Both the position numbers and the translations under genes were made by a program. From the NCBI RefSeq assembly GCF_001685015.1, contig NZ_MAYT01000031.1, forward strand, positions 4,791-68,790: a stretch of DNA of 64,000 nucleotides, read 5' to 3'. Positions 18,144 through 26,350 of the stretch are shown one piece after another. How positions within the stretch are numbered: position 1 is the first letter of the stretch; the number at the start of each line of letters is the position of its first letter. The notes beneath the pieces are model-generated. The model was not told where the DNA came from and did not search any database. It was given only the letters and a program-made list of their open reading frames with translations. The DNA is from Pseudobacillus wudalianchiensis (GTDB lineage Bacteria > Bacillota > Bacilli > Bacillales > Domibacillaceae).

Positions 18144-18233
18144 TGAAGAAATTGGCGAGAGTGATGAATAAAGCTGGAAGAGCGTGAAGAAATTAGCTAG
18201 AAAGATGAACAAAGACATCGGAGCATGAACAAT
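18144..18233. repeat. Degenerate tandem array, 20-21 nt period
   Basis: Units TGAAGAAA (18144), TGAATAAA (18165), TGAAGAAA (18185), TGAACAAA (18206) and TGAACAAT (18226), spaced 21, 20, 21, 20. Units 1 and 3 are alike over GTGAAGAAATTRGC. Confidence 0.7.
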
Positions 18234-18480
18234 CCTAATAGTAACAAACAAATTTCCGCGCTCATCAATAATACCGATAAAGAACATTGTGTATATAAGC
18301 ATATTATTATAAGTTAATTAGGGAAAGAACGCGCTTGACAATGATAGTAGAAATTGAAAAAAGCGCAAATATTTTAAAGAAGAGAAATGGGCTTTCTTTC
18401 AAAGAGTGCGTGACGAAATCGGCGAAAGAATCAAGCAGTTTGCACAATGCAAAGAATCTGTTTAAGAAGGAGTTAAATAA

Positions 18481-18804
18481 GTGGTAAAAGCAGTTATCTT
18501 ATTCGTTTTAGCCGGGTTAGCGGAAATTGGCGGCGGCTATTTAGTTTGGCAATGGCTGCGTGAAGGGCGTCCAGGCTGGTTGGGTCTCCTCGGAGGAATC
18601 ATATTGTTTTTATACGGAGTTATTGCCACACTTCAAATCTTCCCTACTTTTGGCCGCGTGTATGCTGCTTATGGGGGAGTATTCGTCGCTCTTAGTTTGT
18701 TATGGGGCTGGTGGGTGGACAAGAAAACACCAGATGCCTTTGATTGGATCGGCAGCCTCATCTGTCTGGGAGGTGTGGCGGTAATCTTGTGGCCTCGCAG
18801 TTGA
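18481..18804 (+). CDS. YnfA family (UPF0060) small membrane protein
   Basis: 107-residue protein with four hydrophobic helices and the family marks [29 protein letters not shown] and [10 protein letters not shown] near the C terminus. Starts with GTG, supported by AAGGAG 7 bases upstream. UPF0060 proteins resemble small multidrug-resistance pumps in size and topology; function is not settled. Single gene. Confidence 0.92.
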   Translation: MVKAVILFVLAGLAEIGGGYLVWQWLREGRPGWLGLLGGIILFLYGVIATLQIFPTFGRVYAAYGGVFVALSLLWGWWVDKKTPDAFDWIGSLICLGGVAVILWPRS

Positions 18805-18888
18805 TTCCGCGGCTGTTCGTTTAAAGCCTCGTTTCTTGGGAAAGAGTAATACTATATCATTACTTCACAAGGAAAGGAGAATAAACAA

Positions 18889-19029
18889 GTGCCGAACAGA
18901 AAAGAACCGCATGAAAAAATGACAGACAAAAGCAACGGATTAAGTGATACGCAAGAGGTTTTATATCAAAATGAATTTAACCGGGCCGATGCTGCCAACG
19001 AGGAAAAAAATAAGAAGAATAATCAGTAA
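18889..19029 (+). CDS. Small hydrophilic protein, 46 aa
   Basis: GTG start behind AAAGGAGAATAAACAA. The product is very polar, rich in Asn, Lys, Glu and Asp (contains NRADAANEEKNKKNNQ) with no hydrophobic core, like many small spore or stress proteins of Bacillus. A clear terminator follows at once. Function unknown. Confidence 0.6.
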   Translation: MPNRKEPHEKMTDKSNGLSDTQEVLYQNEFNRADAANEEKNKKNNQ

Positions 19030-19036
19030 AATAAAC

Positions 19037-19081
19037 GAGGCTGTTTTGAGAACACGGATTCTTAAAACAGCCTTTTGTTTT
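19037..19081. terminator. Bidirectional intrinsic terminator
   Basis: GAGGCTGTTTTGAG pairs with TTAAAACAGCCTTTT around a 10-base loop; it ends the 46-aa gene and, on the minus strand, the first alpha/beta hydrolase. Confidence 0.8.
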
Positions 19082-19962
19082 TATTTATAATGATGCAGCA
19101 AGAAATTTTTAATATCGGCGTTGATCCATTCAAGGTGTGAATCGGAAGGAAAGTGTCCCATGTCGTAAGCACGCCATTCTAATAAATCACCGAAGAGGAC
19201 AGCTGCTTTTTTGAATAATGCTTCCTCAGGAAAGAAAATATCCGTTTTTCCTGCAACGATTAAAGTGGGGGAGTGATAGTGCTTTAGCTCCTTTTCAGTC
19301 GTTAGCTTGGGCATGTCTTGTTCAAGAGAAACATATCTAAAAATCTTTCCAATTATTTTTTTATCGATCGACTTCATACTGCTTAAAGACATCGCATCAG
19401 CAATGGCTTTCAAATGTTTTTTTGAACCGCTCATTTTGAAAAGAGTCAAGGGAATGAGGATTTCTTTTATCATTTTGGTTTTAGAACCGAGATTGATACC
19501 CGCTGGAGCAGCTAATACAGCACAGGCAATTTTTTCAGGATAAAACGCAGCAAGCCGTAAAACGATCCCGCCTCCATAAGAGGGACCCACAAAAGCACAG
19601 CGCTCAATATGATAGTGATCAAGAAGATCGGTCACCCACAGGGCAAAGCTTTCGTCCTTACCGGATAGTCTCGTTTCATCACTATAGCCAGGATGCCCAA
19701 TCGTGTCAGGCGCGTACACCTTATATTCACTCAGCAAGCCTTTGAACCAAGATAACGTCATCGGATTAATGCAATTCCCGCCTTGAAGAATAAATAATGG
19801 CTTTCCATCCCTCTTGCCCATCGTTAATACGTGTGTTTTTCCGAATCGAGTCGGTACATATTCTCTGTCGATGTTACAATTCAATGATTTGAGGTAAGCC
19901 TCATAGTGCAGCAAAATGAGCTGTCTTCCTTGCTCGCTCCTATAGATGGACTTCTGTTTCAC
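19081..19962 (-). CDS. Alpha/beta hydrolase (copy 1 of a tandem pair)
   Basis: 293-residue cytosolic alpha/beta hydrolase. Nucleophile elbow GPSYGGG (S128), acid probably in VAGKTDIFFPEE, histidine in MGHFPS near the C terminus; the oxyanion region is LQGGNCINP. GTG start behind GGGGGAG. Its neighbour at 20038-20919 is the same length and roughly 60 percent identical by eye, so they arose by tandem duplication. The exact substrate is unknown; carboxylesterase or lipase-like activity is the family default. Confidence 0.85.
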   Translation of the reverse strand: MKQKSIYRSEQGRQLILLHYEAYLKSLNCNIDREYVPTRFGKTHVLTMGKRDGKPLFILQGGNCINPMTLSWFKGLLSEYKVYAPDTIGHPGYSDETRLSGKDESFALWVTDLLDHYHIERCAFVGPSYGGGIVLRLAAFYPEKIACAVLAAPAGINLGSKTKMIKEILIPLTLFKMSGSKKHLKAIADAMSLSSMKSIDKKIIGKIFRYVSLEQDMPKLTTEKELKHYHSPTLIVAGKTDIFFPEEALFKKAAVLFGDLLEWRAYDMGHFPSDSHLEWINADIKNFLLHHYK

Positions 19963-20037
19963 GGTTACTCCCCCAGTATCAAAAGGTCTTTTCTATTCAG
20001 ATTTTAACAGAAAGTACCATGAGTGAGGAGAGCTTAT

Positions 20038-20919
20038 TTAGCGATAATGCCGAAGTAAAAAAGCCGCCATGTCTTTATTCATTCTGTCGATATGCTCTCG
20101 AGAAGGAAAATGCCCCATGTTATAAGCTCTCCATTCCAGCAAGTCTCCAAAGAGAGGAGCGGCTGTTTCGAAAAGCTTCTCTTCAGGGAAAAAGACGTCC
20201 TGCATACCGGCAATAATCATAGTAGGTGCACGGTAATGGTGCAGTTCTTGTTTTTCTGTTAGTTTGGGCAAATCGTGTTCGAGCGTCACATGCTGAAAGA
20301 TGGTAGCGATAATATCCCGGTCAATGGCTTTCATTTTACCCGCAGACATGGCATCGGCGACAGCCTCAACTTGCTTCGTTGAATCGTTTAGCTGGTAAAG
20401 GGTAAAAGGGAGGAGCATTTTCTTCATTGTCCACCATTTAGAGAAAGGGATGATGCCAGCGGGAACCACGAGAATGGCGCAATTTATTTTCTCTGGATAA
20501 AAAGCTGCCAGACGCAATAAGATACCGCCCCCATAGGAAACGCCGGCAAAAGCGCACGTATCGAGCCCATAATGATGAAGCAAGTCAAGGGTCCATAAAG
20601 CAAAGCTGTTATCCTCAGGATCAATCCTTCTTTCACTGCTGAAACCAGGGTGACCGACTGTATCTGGTGCGTAAATTTTATACTCAGGAAATAATCCTTC
20701 AAACCAGGAGAGTGTCATCGGATTGAGACAGTTCGCTCCGTGAAAAATAAATAACGGCTTGCCATCTTTTTTGCCAAGCTTCAATACATGTGTCCGGCCA
20801 AACCTTGTTTGTACATAGTCTCTTTCTACACCACTAGGAAATAAATCTACATAATCCTCATATTGCTGCAAAATATAGTCTTTAATATGAGGATGTTCGT
20901 AAATGGACGAATGCTCCAT
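20038..20919 (-). CDS. Alpha/beta hydrolase (copy 2 of a tandem pair)
   Basis: 293 residues, paralogue of the downstream gene. Nucleophile elbow GVSYGGG, acid probably in IAGMQDVFFPEE, His in MGHFPS; the segment before the oxyanion hole is FHGANCLNP. ATG behind AGGAGGCGATTAC, a strong site. It is upstream of copy 1 on the same strand with a 75-base gap, so the pair may be one transcript. Differences cluster in the cap region (about 160-215), which suggests different substrates. Confidence 0.85.
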   Translation of the reverse strand: MEHSSIYEHPHIKDYILQQYEDYVDLFPSGVERDYVQTRFGRTHVLKLGKKDGKPLFIFHGANCLNPMTLSWFEGLFPEYKIYAPDTVGHPGFSSERRIDPEDNSFALWTLDLLHHYGLDTCAFAGVSYGGGILLRLAAFYPEKINCAILVVPAGIIPFSKWWTMKKMLLPFTLYQLNDSTKQVEAVADAMSAGKMKAIDRDIIATIFQHVTLEHDLPKLTEKQELHHYRAPTMIIAGMQDVFFPEEKLFETAAPLFGDLLEWRAYNMGHFPSREHIDRMNKDMAAFLLRHYR

Positions 20920-21033
20920 GTAATCGCCTCCTGTCTTTCTTTTAGAATAGCCAACATCCTCAAGTGGTATAAGTTAACGCTTATGAATCGAAGTCATTAA
21001 GGAAAAATTAAGCGTGAAAGAAAGGTGAGGATC

Positions 21034-21414
21034 TTGAAAACATTATTTTATTGCTTGCCGCTCTTTATTCTTATCCTTTTAGGAAGTGTGACGAACACAG
21101 CCGCTCAGGAAGTAAGCCCCGAGGATATGGAGGAAGTGCTCGTTGCCCAATTCCATACCCAAATCTCCGAATCGATAAAAGCTGCCTATCATGTTAGATT
21201 CCCGCAATTTGAAAAGGCACACATTATTTCGATCAAAAAAGCCGCACTGCCGGAGCCTTCAGAGGAAATGAAGCCGGGTACAGAATATGAAATTATGCTG
21301 AAGGTAAACGTGCTAAATGTTCCGAGAAAGGAAAACGCCCTTCTCATTACAATTAGCAACAGCGAGTCGAATGGGAAATTTGTAGTGAAAGGAATAAAAA
21401 AGAGCGGTTTGTAG
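21034..21414 (+). CDS. Secreted small protein, unknown
   Basis: About 126 residues with an N-terminal signal peptide (KTLFYCLPLFILILLGSVTNTAAQ, cleavable after a small-residue motif) and a soluble domain of about 100 residues with alternating beta strands (YEIMLKVNVLN, ALLITISNSES, GKFVVKGIKK). Resembles small exported DUF3888-like proteins of Bacillus, but I am not sure of the family. The TTG at 21034 sits behind AAAGGTG; the GTG at 21025 overlaps that site. Divergent from the hydrolases. Confidence 0.7.
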   Translation: MKTLFYCLPLFILILLGSVTNTAAQEVSPEDMEEVLVAQFHTQISESIKAAYHVRFPQFEKAHIISIKKAALPEPSEEMKPGTEYEIMLKVNVLNVPRKENALLITISNSESNGKFVVKGIKKSGL

Positions 21415-21422
21415 AAGAAGAG

Positions 21423-21461
21423 GGAGCACGGTTGTCCTATCAATTAGGCAACCGTGCTTAG
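21423..21461. terminator. Hairpin between convergent genes
   Basis: GAGCACGGTTG / CAACCGTGCTT stem with inner CCT/AGG pairing; no long T-run, but well placed for both genes. Confidence 0.6.
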
Positions 21462-21462
21462 A

Positions 21463-21873
21463 TTAAATATGCTGCAAGTCGTCGTTTAACTTTTTTGCCT
21501 CGTGTTTAAAGTAAAGATAGAAGCAGACCCAGATGATCACATACATGCAGATAAATAAAGCCGCAAATGAGAGAACGCTTTTTATATTAAAGGCAATCCA
21601 GCCGACGCCTAAAGAGAGAGCAAAATAGAGCACAGCAACCGTAACAAAGTGGAGGGCCGTTTGCTGGGACAGACGAAGAGATTTTATTTCAAAATAGAGC
21701 GGAGTGACGGAAAAGAACCAGCCGCAAAACATCGTGGCGAAAGCATTTTTTATGAATAAATCTCCCTCAAGAAGTTCTTTGCCGCTAATATAAATAACAG
21801 CCGTCGTGACTAACACGCTAAGGAAGGCGCCAAAAAAGATCCCTGTTAAACTTCGGAATACGAAAGTCCTCAT
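21463..21873 (-). CDS. DUF3021 family membrane protein
   Basis: 136 residues, four helices (about 7-30, 40-60, 72-95, 100-125) and a charged C-terminal tail. DUF3021 genes are typically paired with a LytTR regulator, as here: the gap is 2 bases and the regulator is upstream. The pair is thought to act as a membrane partner modulating the regulator. No substrate or signal is known. Confidence 0.8.
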   Translation of the reverse strand: MRTFVFRSLTGIFFGAFLSVLVTTAVIYISGKELLEGDLFIKNAFATMFCGWFFSVTPLYFEIKSLRLSQQTALHFVTVAVLYFALSLGVGWIAFNIKSVLSFAALFICMYVIIWVCFYLYFKHEAKKLNDDLQHI

Positions 21874-21875
21874 CG

Positions 21876-22328
21876 CTATTTCCTCCTGTTCATTTTCAAT
21901 GCTTCTTTAATAGAACTAACGTAGTGCCGTGTGACATATTCTTTCTTACCTGATTTGAAATGGACACAAAGTGTGCCATTGAACGACGCTTCAAAACGGC
22001 TAAGCTCATATAGATTAGCGATAACTGATTTCGAAAGCCGGACAAATTGTCTGGACGAAAGCAGCTGTTCAAGTTCATAAAGCTTTTCCTTCACTTTAAA
22101 CTCTCCATCGGCCGTCACGGCGAATACCTCGTCTTTACGTGAATAGAAATAGTGAATGTTAGCCGGTTTTAAGATATGCTGCATGTCTCCATCGCGGCCG
22201 ACGATAAATTCTATCTCTCTCCCTTTTAGAAAATCAAGAATGTCTTTAATAGAATCATCTACCTCTTTGCATTGGATCGTTACTTTTGTTTCTTCGTAAT
22301 TATCATCAATATCAACTGACACCTTCAT
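21876..22328 (-). CDS. LytTR-family DNA-binding regulator
   Basis: 150 residues: a short N-terminal segment (1-50) and a C-terminal LytTR DNA-binding domain (about 50-150) with IHYFYSRKDEVFAVTADGE, the FVRLSKSVIANLYELSRFE core and ELKMNRRK-like end. Lacks a receiver domain, so it belongs to the one-component LytTR group paired with DUF3021. ATG behind GGGGGG. Probably autoregulates the two-gene operon. Confidence 0.88.
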   Translation of the reverse strand: MKVSVDIDDNYEETKVTIQCKEVDDSIKDILDFLKGREIEFIVGRDGDMQHILKPANIHYFYSRKDEVFAVTADGEFKVKEKLYELEQLLSSRQFVRLSKSVIANLYELSRFEASFNGTLCVHFKSGKKEYVTRHYVSSIKEALKMNRRK

Positions 22329-22470
22329 TGTGGAACCCCCCTTGCTGCCGCTTTTCTAGTTCTATTGTATGATAAATGGAATGTCGTGTAGCTGTCATAC
22401 AGACAAGACGTGTAAAAATTAATGTCACTTGCTCATTTTACTCGGCAAGATGCAGGGCTGGCATGCCGCG

Positions 22471-22549
22471 CGCGTATATTCGACAAAGCCACGCGTATTC
22501 GACAAAATTCTGCTCGTACAAGTTAAAACTCCGCTCATATATAAAAAAC
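22471..22549. repeat. Degenerate tandem array, 20-21 nt period
   Basis: Units beginning CGCGTATATTCGACAAAG (22471), CGCGTATTCGACAAAA (22492), GCTCGTACAAGTTAAAA (22512) and GCTCATATATAAAAAA (22533), spaced 21, 20, 21. Same period as the arrays at 13175 and 18144 but with another unit sequence. Confidence 0.7.
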
Positions 22550-22586
22550 TGCCCAGCAGCTAGTCGTTTACTAGCTATTGGACAGT
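22543..22586 (-). terminator. Terminator overlapping the end of the OsmC gene
   Basis: Minus-strand stem ACTGTCCAATAGCTAGT / ACTAGCTGCTGGGCAGT (with G-U pairs) followed by six Ts. The 5' arm includes the last codons and stop of the OsmC gene. Confidence 0.75.
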
Positions 22587-23029
22587 CCTGTTTGAATGGA
22601 AGCTTCTAATTGTACCTCAACATTTCCTTTTATTGCCCGGCTGATCATGCAGGATCTTTCTGCTTTCTCAGCCAGCTTTTGAGCTAGAGAGATATCTCTA
22701 TCCGTGGCATCGGCTTTCAACACAATGTTTGGACGGTGAATGATGGTTTTGTACGTAATAACGCCTCTAACCACTTCAACAATGCCTTCCGATTCCATCG
22801 TCAAGCTTTCTTTTTCCAGTCCGCTGCGCTCCATCATGGCAGCTAGAGTAATGATGTAACAAGTAGCAGCAGCTCCAAGCAGCATTTCATCGGGATTTGT
22901 CCCGATACCTGGGCCGTCCATTTCTGGTGGAATGGATACTTCTGTTTTTAAGTTACCTGCTTCAATTTGCCCGACATCGTTTCGAAGGCCGGGCCAGTTT
23001 GCTTTTAAATGGAAATGGTGTAGTGCCAT
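22571..23029 (-). CDS. OsmC/Ohr-family peroxide-detoxifying protein
   Basis: 152 residues, thiol peroxidase fold. The two family cysteines are present: one in the helix LLGAAATCYIITLAAM (about residue 57) and one in KAERSCMISRAIKG (about residue 127). The GNLKTEVSIPPEMDGPG segment is typical of the subgroup often labelled SACOL1771-type. It would reduce organic hydroperoxides in the cytosol. ATG behind AAGGAG. Monocistronic. Confidence 0.85.
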   Translation of the reverse strand: MALHHFHLKANWPGLRNDVGQIEAGNLKTEVSIPPEMDGPGIGTNPDEMLLGAAATCYIITLAAMMERSGLEKESLTMESEGIVEVVRGVITYKTIIHRPNIVLKADATDRDISLAQKLAEKAERSCMISRAIKGNVEVQLEASIQTGLSNS

Positions 23030-23047
23030 ATGTTCGTCTCCTTAAGA

Positions 23048-23539
23048 TTAATCTATTACTTTTATTTTTTTCACGAACTGCCGATTCGCATAAGAGGAGG
23101 AAAGCTCATATACGCCCGGCTCTATACCTTTGAGATCAAATTTAGCGGAGGCGGTTAGTTTTTCGCCGGTTTTTAGGACATGCTCAGCATAGGATTCTAT
23201 ACAAAAGTCCGGAGCCACGTCGCCAGTTCCAGGCACAACCGTATCCTTGTTTCTAAAGGACACTCCCAAATGACCTGAGCAGGGATTGCCGCCAAATTTG
23301 TAGTCTGTTTTTCCGGTGTTTTCGACAGTGGCGGTTACTTGAATCGTTTGACCTTTCTCAATTACTTCTAATTTTGGTGAGTTACTGAAATTTTTATCTG
23401 TAACATAATCGATAGCCAGCGTGTAATAAATGGTTGGAATGATTTCTTTTTTATAAAAGGCGGTTTGGGGTTCTTTTTCCTTTTGTCCACAAGCAGCTAA
23501 CAACAAAATAAACAATAAAAAAAGGCTTTTTCTACCCAT
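23048..23539 (-). CDS. Lipoprotein with an Ig-like domain
   Basis: 163 residues. Lipoprotein signal with LLAACGQ, then one beta-rich domain of about 130 residues with QTIQVTATVENTGKTDYKFGGNPC, the pattern of BsuPI-like or other Ig-like extracellular folds. Two conserved-looking cysteines in the mature part may form a disulphide. ATG at 23539 follows AAGGGGGAAGG; an in-frame ATG upstream would add a charged lead that spoils the signal peptide. Function unknown. Confidence 0.75.
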   Translation of the reverse strand: MGRKSLFLLFILLLAACGQKEKEPQTAFYKKEIIPTIYYTLAIDYVTDKNFSNSPKLEVIEKGQTIQVTATVENTGKTDYKFGGNPCSGHLGVSFRNKDTVVPGTGDVAPDFCIESYAEHVLKTGEKLTASAKFDLKGIEPGVYELSSSYANRQFVKKIKVID

Positions 23540-23731
23540 TGCCTTCCCCCTTAGATGAGTAAAAAGTTTTACATAAAAATCCTTCATATAATTGTCAAAA
23601 TTCGACCGTTTACAACACGGTGAGGTGGTATATATTAAGAGTAGATAGTATTTTTCAGAAAATTCTATCAGAAATAATTTTTCTAATTTAATGGCTTACG
23701 GGCCAAATGATAGATAAAGGGGTGTAAAGAG

Positions 23732-23866
23732 ATGCGCATTAAGCACAAGAAGTCTCTTGAAGAATTGATCCAAGAGAACAAAGAACAATTGCTGAAGGAC
23801 AAACAAGCGATTGAGAAGATCGAAAAGCGTATTGAAGAGCGTCACGAGTTAAAAAGATTAGCTTAA
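23732..23866 (+). CDS. FbpB-like Fur-regulated basic protein family
   Basis: 44-residue, strongly basic and helical peptide (begins MRIKHKKSLEELIQENKEQL, ends EERHELKRLA). It matches the short FbpA/FbpB family of Bacillus, which in B. subtilis helps the small RNA FsrA in iron sparing. RBS AAAGGGGTG. I did not find a clear Fur box upstream, so iron control here is only by analogy. Confidence 0.75.
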   Translation: MRIKHKKSLEELIQENKEQLLKDKQAIEKIEKRIEERHELKRLA

Positions 23867-24000
23867 CGAGCTAGCTTCAGGCTGTTTCGAAACGATTGTC
23901 CTTATTATTGCTTAGCCTGCGCGCAGCGGCTATTCCCCCTATGGCTGCTGTGCTTCCCTTCAGGCTTAGCAGATTAGAAAACCAGCCTGACAAGATGAAC

Positions 24001-24022
24001 ATAGACTTTGTCTATACTTTCA
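24001..24022 (-). repeat. Dispersed intergenic repeat, copy B (core only)
   Basis: Minus strand reads TGAAAGTATAGACAAAGTCT followed by ATGTTCA. Only the palindromic core ATAGAC-AAA-GTCTAT and its left flank are shared with copies A and C. It is next to a terminator. Confidence 0.6.
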
Positions 24023-24050
24023 AGCCAGCATAACAAGCTGGCTTTTTATT
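24022..24050. terminator. Intrinsic terminator
   Basis: AAGCCAGC / GCTGGCTT stem, 7-base loop, TTTTTATTTT tail; ends the FbpB-like transcript. Confidence 0.8.
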
Positions 24051-24062
24051 TTGAGAAGAAGA

Positions 24063-24515
24063 TTAAGGGCGCTCTTTCCAAAGCTTCATTGGATTTTCTT
24101 GTCCTTCATCTAGCGGCATATGAATCATGGACAGGGTTCGTTCAGCTTTTGGTTTCTTTAAATCCCCATAGATCATGCCGGAAGTAGTTAGTCCTGCCGC
24201 CGCTGCTTCTTCAACCGCCGCGCAATAATAAACTTCCTTGATGCCCGCAAAATACATAGCCGCAAAGCACATTGGACAAGGTTCTCCACTTGCATACATC
24301 GTATAGCCTGATAAATCATTTGTCTGAAACTTTTCCTGAGCACGCCGGATGGCCAGCATTTCCGCATGGCCGCTTACATCATGTTTTTTATGCAGCTCAT
24401 TTACTCCTTCTGAAACGATGTCGCCATCTTTTACTAGCACCGCTCCGAAAGGCTGGCCGCCATTTCGGACATTTTCGATTGCCAATTCTACTGCCCGGCT
24501 CATAAATGAATCCAT
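24063..24515 (-). CDS. Nucleoside/guanine deaminase family protein
   Basis: Cytidine-deaminase-fold enzyme of 150 residues. Zinc ligands and catalytic Glu are in GHAEMLAIRRA and the two cysteines in EPCPMCFAAMYFAG. The closest type is guanine deaminase GuaD (156 residues in B. subtilis), with a similar C-terminal tail ending in LWKERP. Reaction expected: hydrolytic deamination of guanine or a related base. ATG at 24515 follows AAGGAGG; an upstream start would give an unlikely leader. Confidence 0.85.
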   Translation of the reverse strand: MDSFMSRAVELAIENVRNGGQPFGAVLVKDGDIVSEGVNELHKKHDVSGHAEMLAIRRAQEKFQTNDLSGYTMYASGEPCPMCFAAMYFAGIKEVYYCAAVEEAAAAGLTTSGMIYGDLKKPKAERTLSMIHMPLDEGQENPMKLWKERP

Positions 24516-24728
24516 GTTGAAAACCTCCTTTAAAATCTCTTTACCGTTATTATAAGTCATTTGCTCTTGTTTTTCTCGGGTAGGGGGTTACCTATTTACG
24601 TGTCATAAGAAAAAAAGGCTATCCCTTCACATACTTAGAGAAGAATGATTTTCACTGAATACTCAGCTTGTACGGCAAATATACTTGATTGTGGAGCCAT
24701 CTTTTAATCAGAAAGGCGGGTGTTTAGT

Positions 24729-26018
24729 TTGCAGATCCATGTTGTTCGGCAAGGGCAAAATTTATACCGTATCGCCCAAAGGTATGGAACTTCTGTACAA
24801 TCGATTGCACAGGCAAACGAATTGCCTGATCCCTCGAAATTAGTCGTTGGGCAGACGTTAGTGATTCCAATAACAGGACGTTATCATTGGGTGCAGCAAG
24901 GACAATCTCTTTCTGAAATCGCGAGAGTATATGGGACGACGGTTAGCGAGCTTGCTCGTGTTAATAATATATCTCCTTCTGCGCCTCTACGAGTAGGACA
25001 GCGGCTCTATATTCCTCCTGGACCGAAGCCGACGGCTGATGCGCTGCTGTACGTGGAACCGCGAACGTCAGTGAGTGAAGCGATGATCAGGGAAGTGCGC
25101 AATCGTGTCGGTTCTTTAACGTATCTAGCCATGTTCAGCTATCAGGTAAACCGCAATGGATCGTTAACGGCTCCTCCTATTGATAATATTCCAGCAATTG
25201 CTCGTGCTGCTCGAGTGACCAATGTGATGGTCGTCACTAATTTAGAAGAATACGAATTCAGTGCTGACTTGGCTCATGCTATCTTTACGAATGAAGCAGC
25301 ACAAAATCAGTTGTTCGGAAATATTATTCAAGTGGCGAATACGGTTGGCTATCGAGACATTCATTTTGACTTTGAAATTATGAATCCCGAAGACCGGGAA
25401 TTGTATAACACCTTTTTACGAAGAGCGAGGGATCGGATACACGCAGCCGGACTCATGCTATCAGCCGCCCTTGCTCCAAAGGCGAGTGATGTCACAACAG
25501 GCATTTACGGGGCTCATGATTATGCGACAATTGGGGGAATCGTTGATTTTGTCGCGCTCATGACATATGAATGGGGATACACGTACAGTACACCGCAGGC
25601 AGTCAGTCCGATTGGACCTGTCAGAAATGTCGTTCGTTATGCTGTGAGCGTCATCCCGCGAAATAAAATTTTATTAGGGCAAAATTTATATGGCTATGAT
25701 TGGACGGCTCCTTATCCGCCAGCAGGAGGTCCTCCTGCAAGAGCGGTGAGCCCTCAGCAAGCGATTGCCATCGCCTTAAGGGAAAATGCCGACATTCAAT
25801 ATGATACCGAAGCACAAGCGCCTTTTTTCCGTTATATCGACGATGCTGGGCGGCAGCATGAAGTATGGTTTGAGGATGCCCGCAGCATTCAGGCAAAGTT
25901 TGATTTGATTAAACAGTTTCGTTTACGAGGGATTATGTATTGGAAGCTTGGCCTTGCCTTCCCGCAAAATTGGCTGCTGCTGCAGGATAACTTCACTATT
26001 GCAAAAAGAATGACATAA
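24729..26018 (+). CDS. sleL: SleL/YaaH-like spore peptidoglycan N-acetylglucosaminidase
   Basis: 429 residues: two LysM modules (about 1-48 and 50-97), then a glycoside hydrolase family 18 domain with the catalytic motif DIHFDFEIM (DxxDxDxE) near residue 215. The whole protein is collinear with B. subtilis YaaH/SleL (429 aa), including ALMTYEWGYTYS and LGLAFPQNWLLL. It degrades cortex fragments during spore germination. No signal peptide, as for the homologue. I choose the TTG at 24729 with AAAGGCGG; the GTG at 24720 is too close to that site. Confidence 0.9.
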   Translation: MQIHVVRQGQNLYRIAQRYGTSVQSIAQANELPDPSKLVVGQTLVIPITGRYHWVQQGQSLSEIARVYGTTVSELARVNNISPSAPLRVGQRLYIPPGPKPTADALLYVEPRTSVSEAMIREVRNRVGSLTYLAMFSYQVNRNGSLTAPPIDNIPAIARAARVTNVMVVTNLEEYEFSADLAHAIFTNEAAQNQLFGNIIQVANTVGYRDIHFDFEIMNPEDRELYNTFLRRARDRIHAAGLMLSAALAPKASDVTTGIYGAHDYATIGGIVDFVALMTYEWGYTYSTPQAVSPIGPVRNVVRYAVSVIPRNKILLGQNLYGYDWTAPYPPAGGPPARAVSPQQAIAIALRENADIQYDTEAQAPFFRYIDDAGRQHEVWFEDARSIQAKFDLIKQFRLRGIMYWKLGLAFPQNWLLLQDNFTIAKRMT

Positions 26019-26088
26019 AAAGGCTCATAAAAATAACGTCTAAGGTTACGCTACTACTGACTACTTTTTGAAAAGGAGTACGTAACAG

Positions 26089-26217
26089 ATGACTCATTCT
26101 AAACGAGAAGAAGAGCGGCAGTGGAGAGAGCGAAAGCAATCGCAAAATCCCCACGGAAAAGTTAAGTCGTTCGAGCAGCTAGCTGAAGACGCGGGAAAAG
26201 ATCCGAAGAGTAAATGA
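26089..26217 (+). CDS. Small hydrophilic protein, 42 aa
   Basis: ATG behind AAAAGGAG. The product is highly charged with no hydrophobic segment (RKREEERQWRERKQ-like start, then VKSFEQLAEDAGKD). A strong terminator follows after 85 bases. It has the look of the small spore-associated or stress peptides of Bacillus. No function recognised. Confidence 0.55.
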   Translation: MTHSKREEERQWRERKQSQNPHGKVKSFEQLAEDAGKDPKSK

Positions 26218-26300
26218 TGTGAATTTGATCACCATCCATAAGAAGGTCGATTTCTCTGTATGGAATCGGCCTATTTGCCTGCGGATAACAGGAAAGTGAA

Positions 26301-26344
26301 AAAAAGACCCGAAAAGCTATTCTAAATGGCTTTTCGGGTCTTTT
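26301..26344. terminator. Bidirectional intrinsic terminator
   Basis: AAAAGACCCGAAAAGC and its exact complement, 11-base loop, T-runs on both strands, between the 42-aa gene and the azoreductase. Confidence 0.9.
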
Positions 26345-26350
26345 ATTTTG

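Larger units (their letters stand above)
18046..18480. other. 435-base gap: terminator, repeat array, AT-rich leader
   Basis: After the terminator comes the 20-21 nt array (18144-18233), then AT-rich sequence upstream of the YnfA gene. A 49-codon frame at 18341-18487 has no ribosome site and overlaps the YnfA start. I see no known riboswitch. Confidence 0.5.

Noticed and set aside
18341-18487. 49-codon frame upstream of ynfA
   Set aside because: No ribosome site, poor composition, and it overlaps the well-supported GTG start of ynfA.
22376-22609. 77-codon frame across the third repeat array
   Set aside because: No ribosome site; its codons follow the 20-21 nt repeats and it ends antisense to the OsmC gene.
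23640-23731. A Fur box before the FbpB-like gene
   Set aside because: Only loosely AT-rich sequence; no GATAAT-type inverted repeat of convincing quality.
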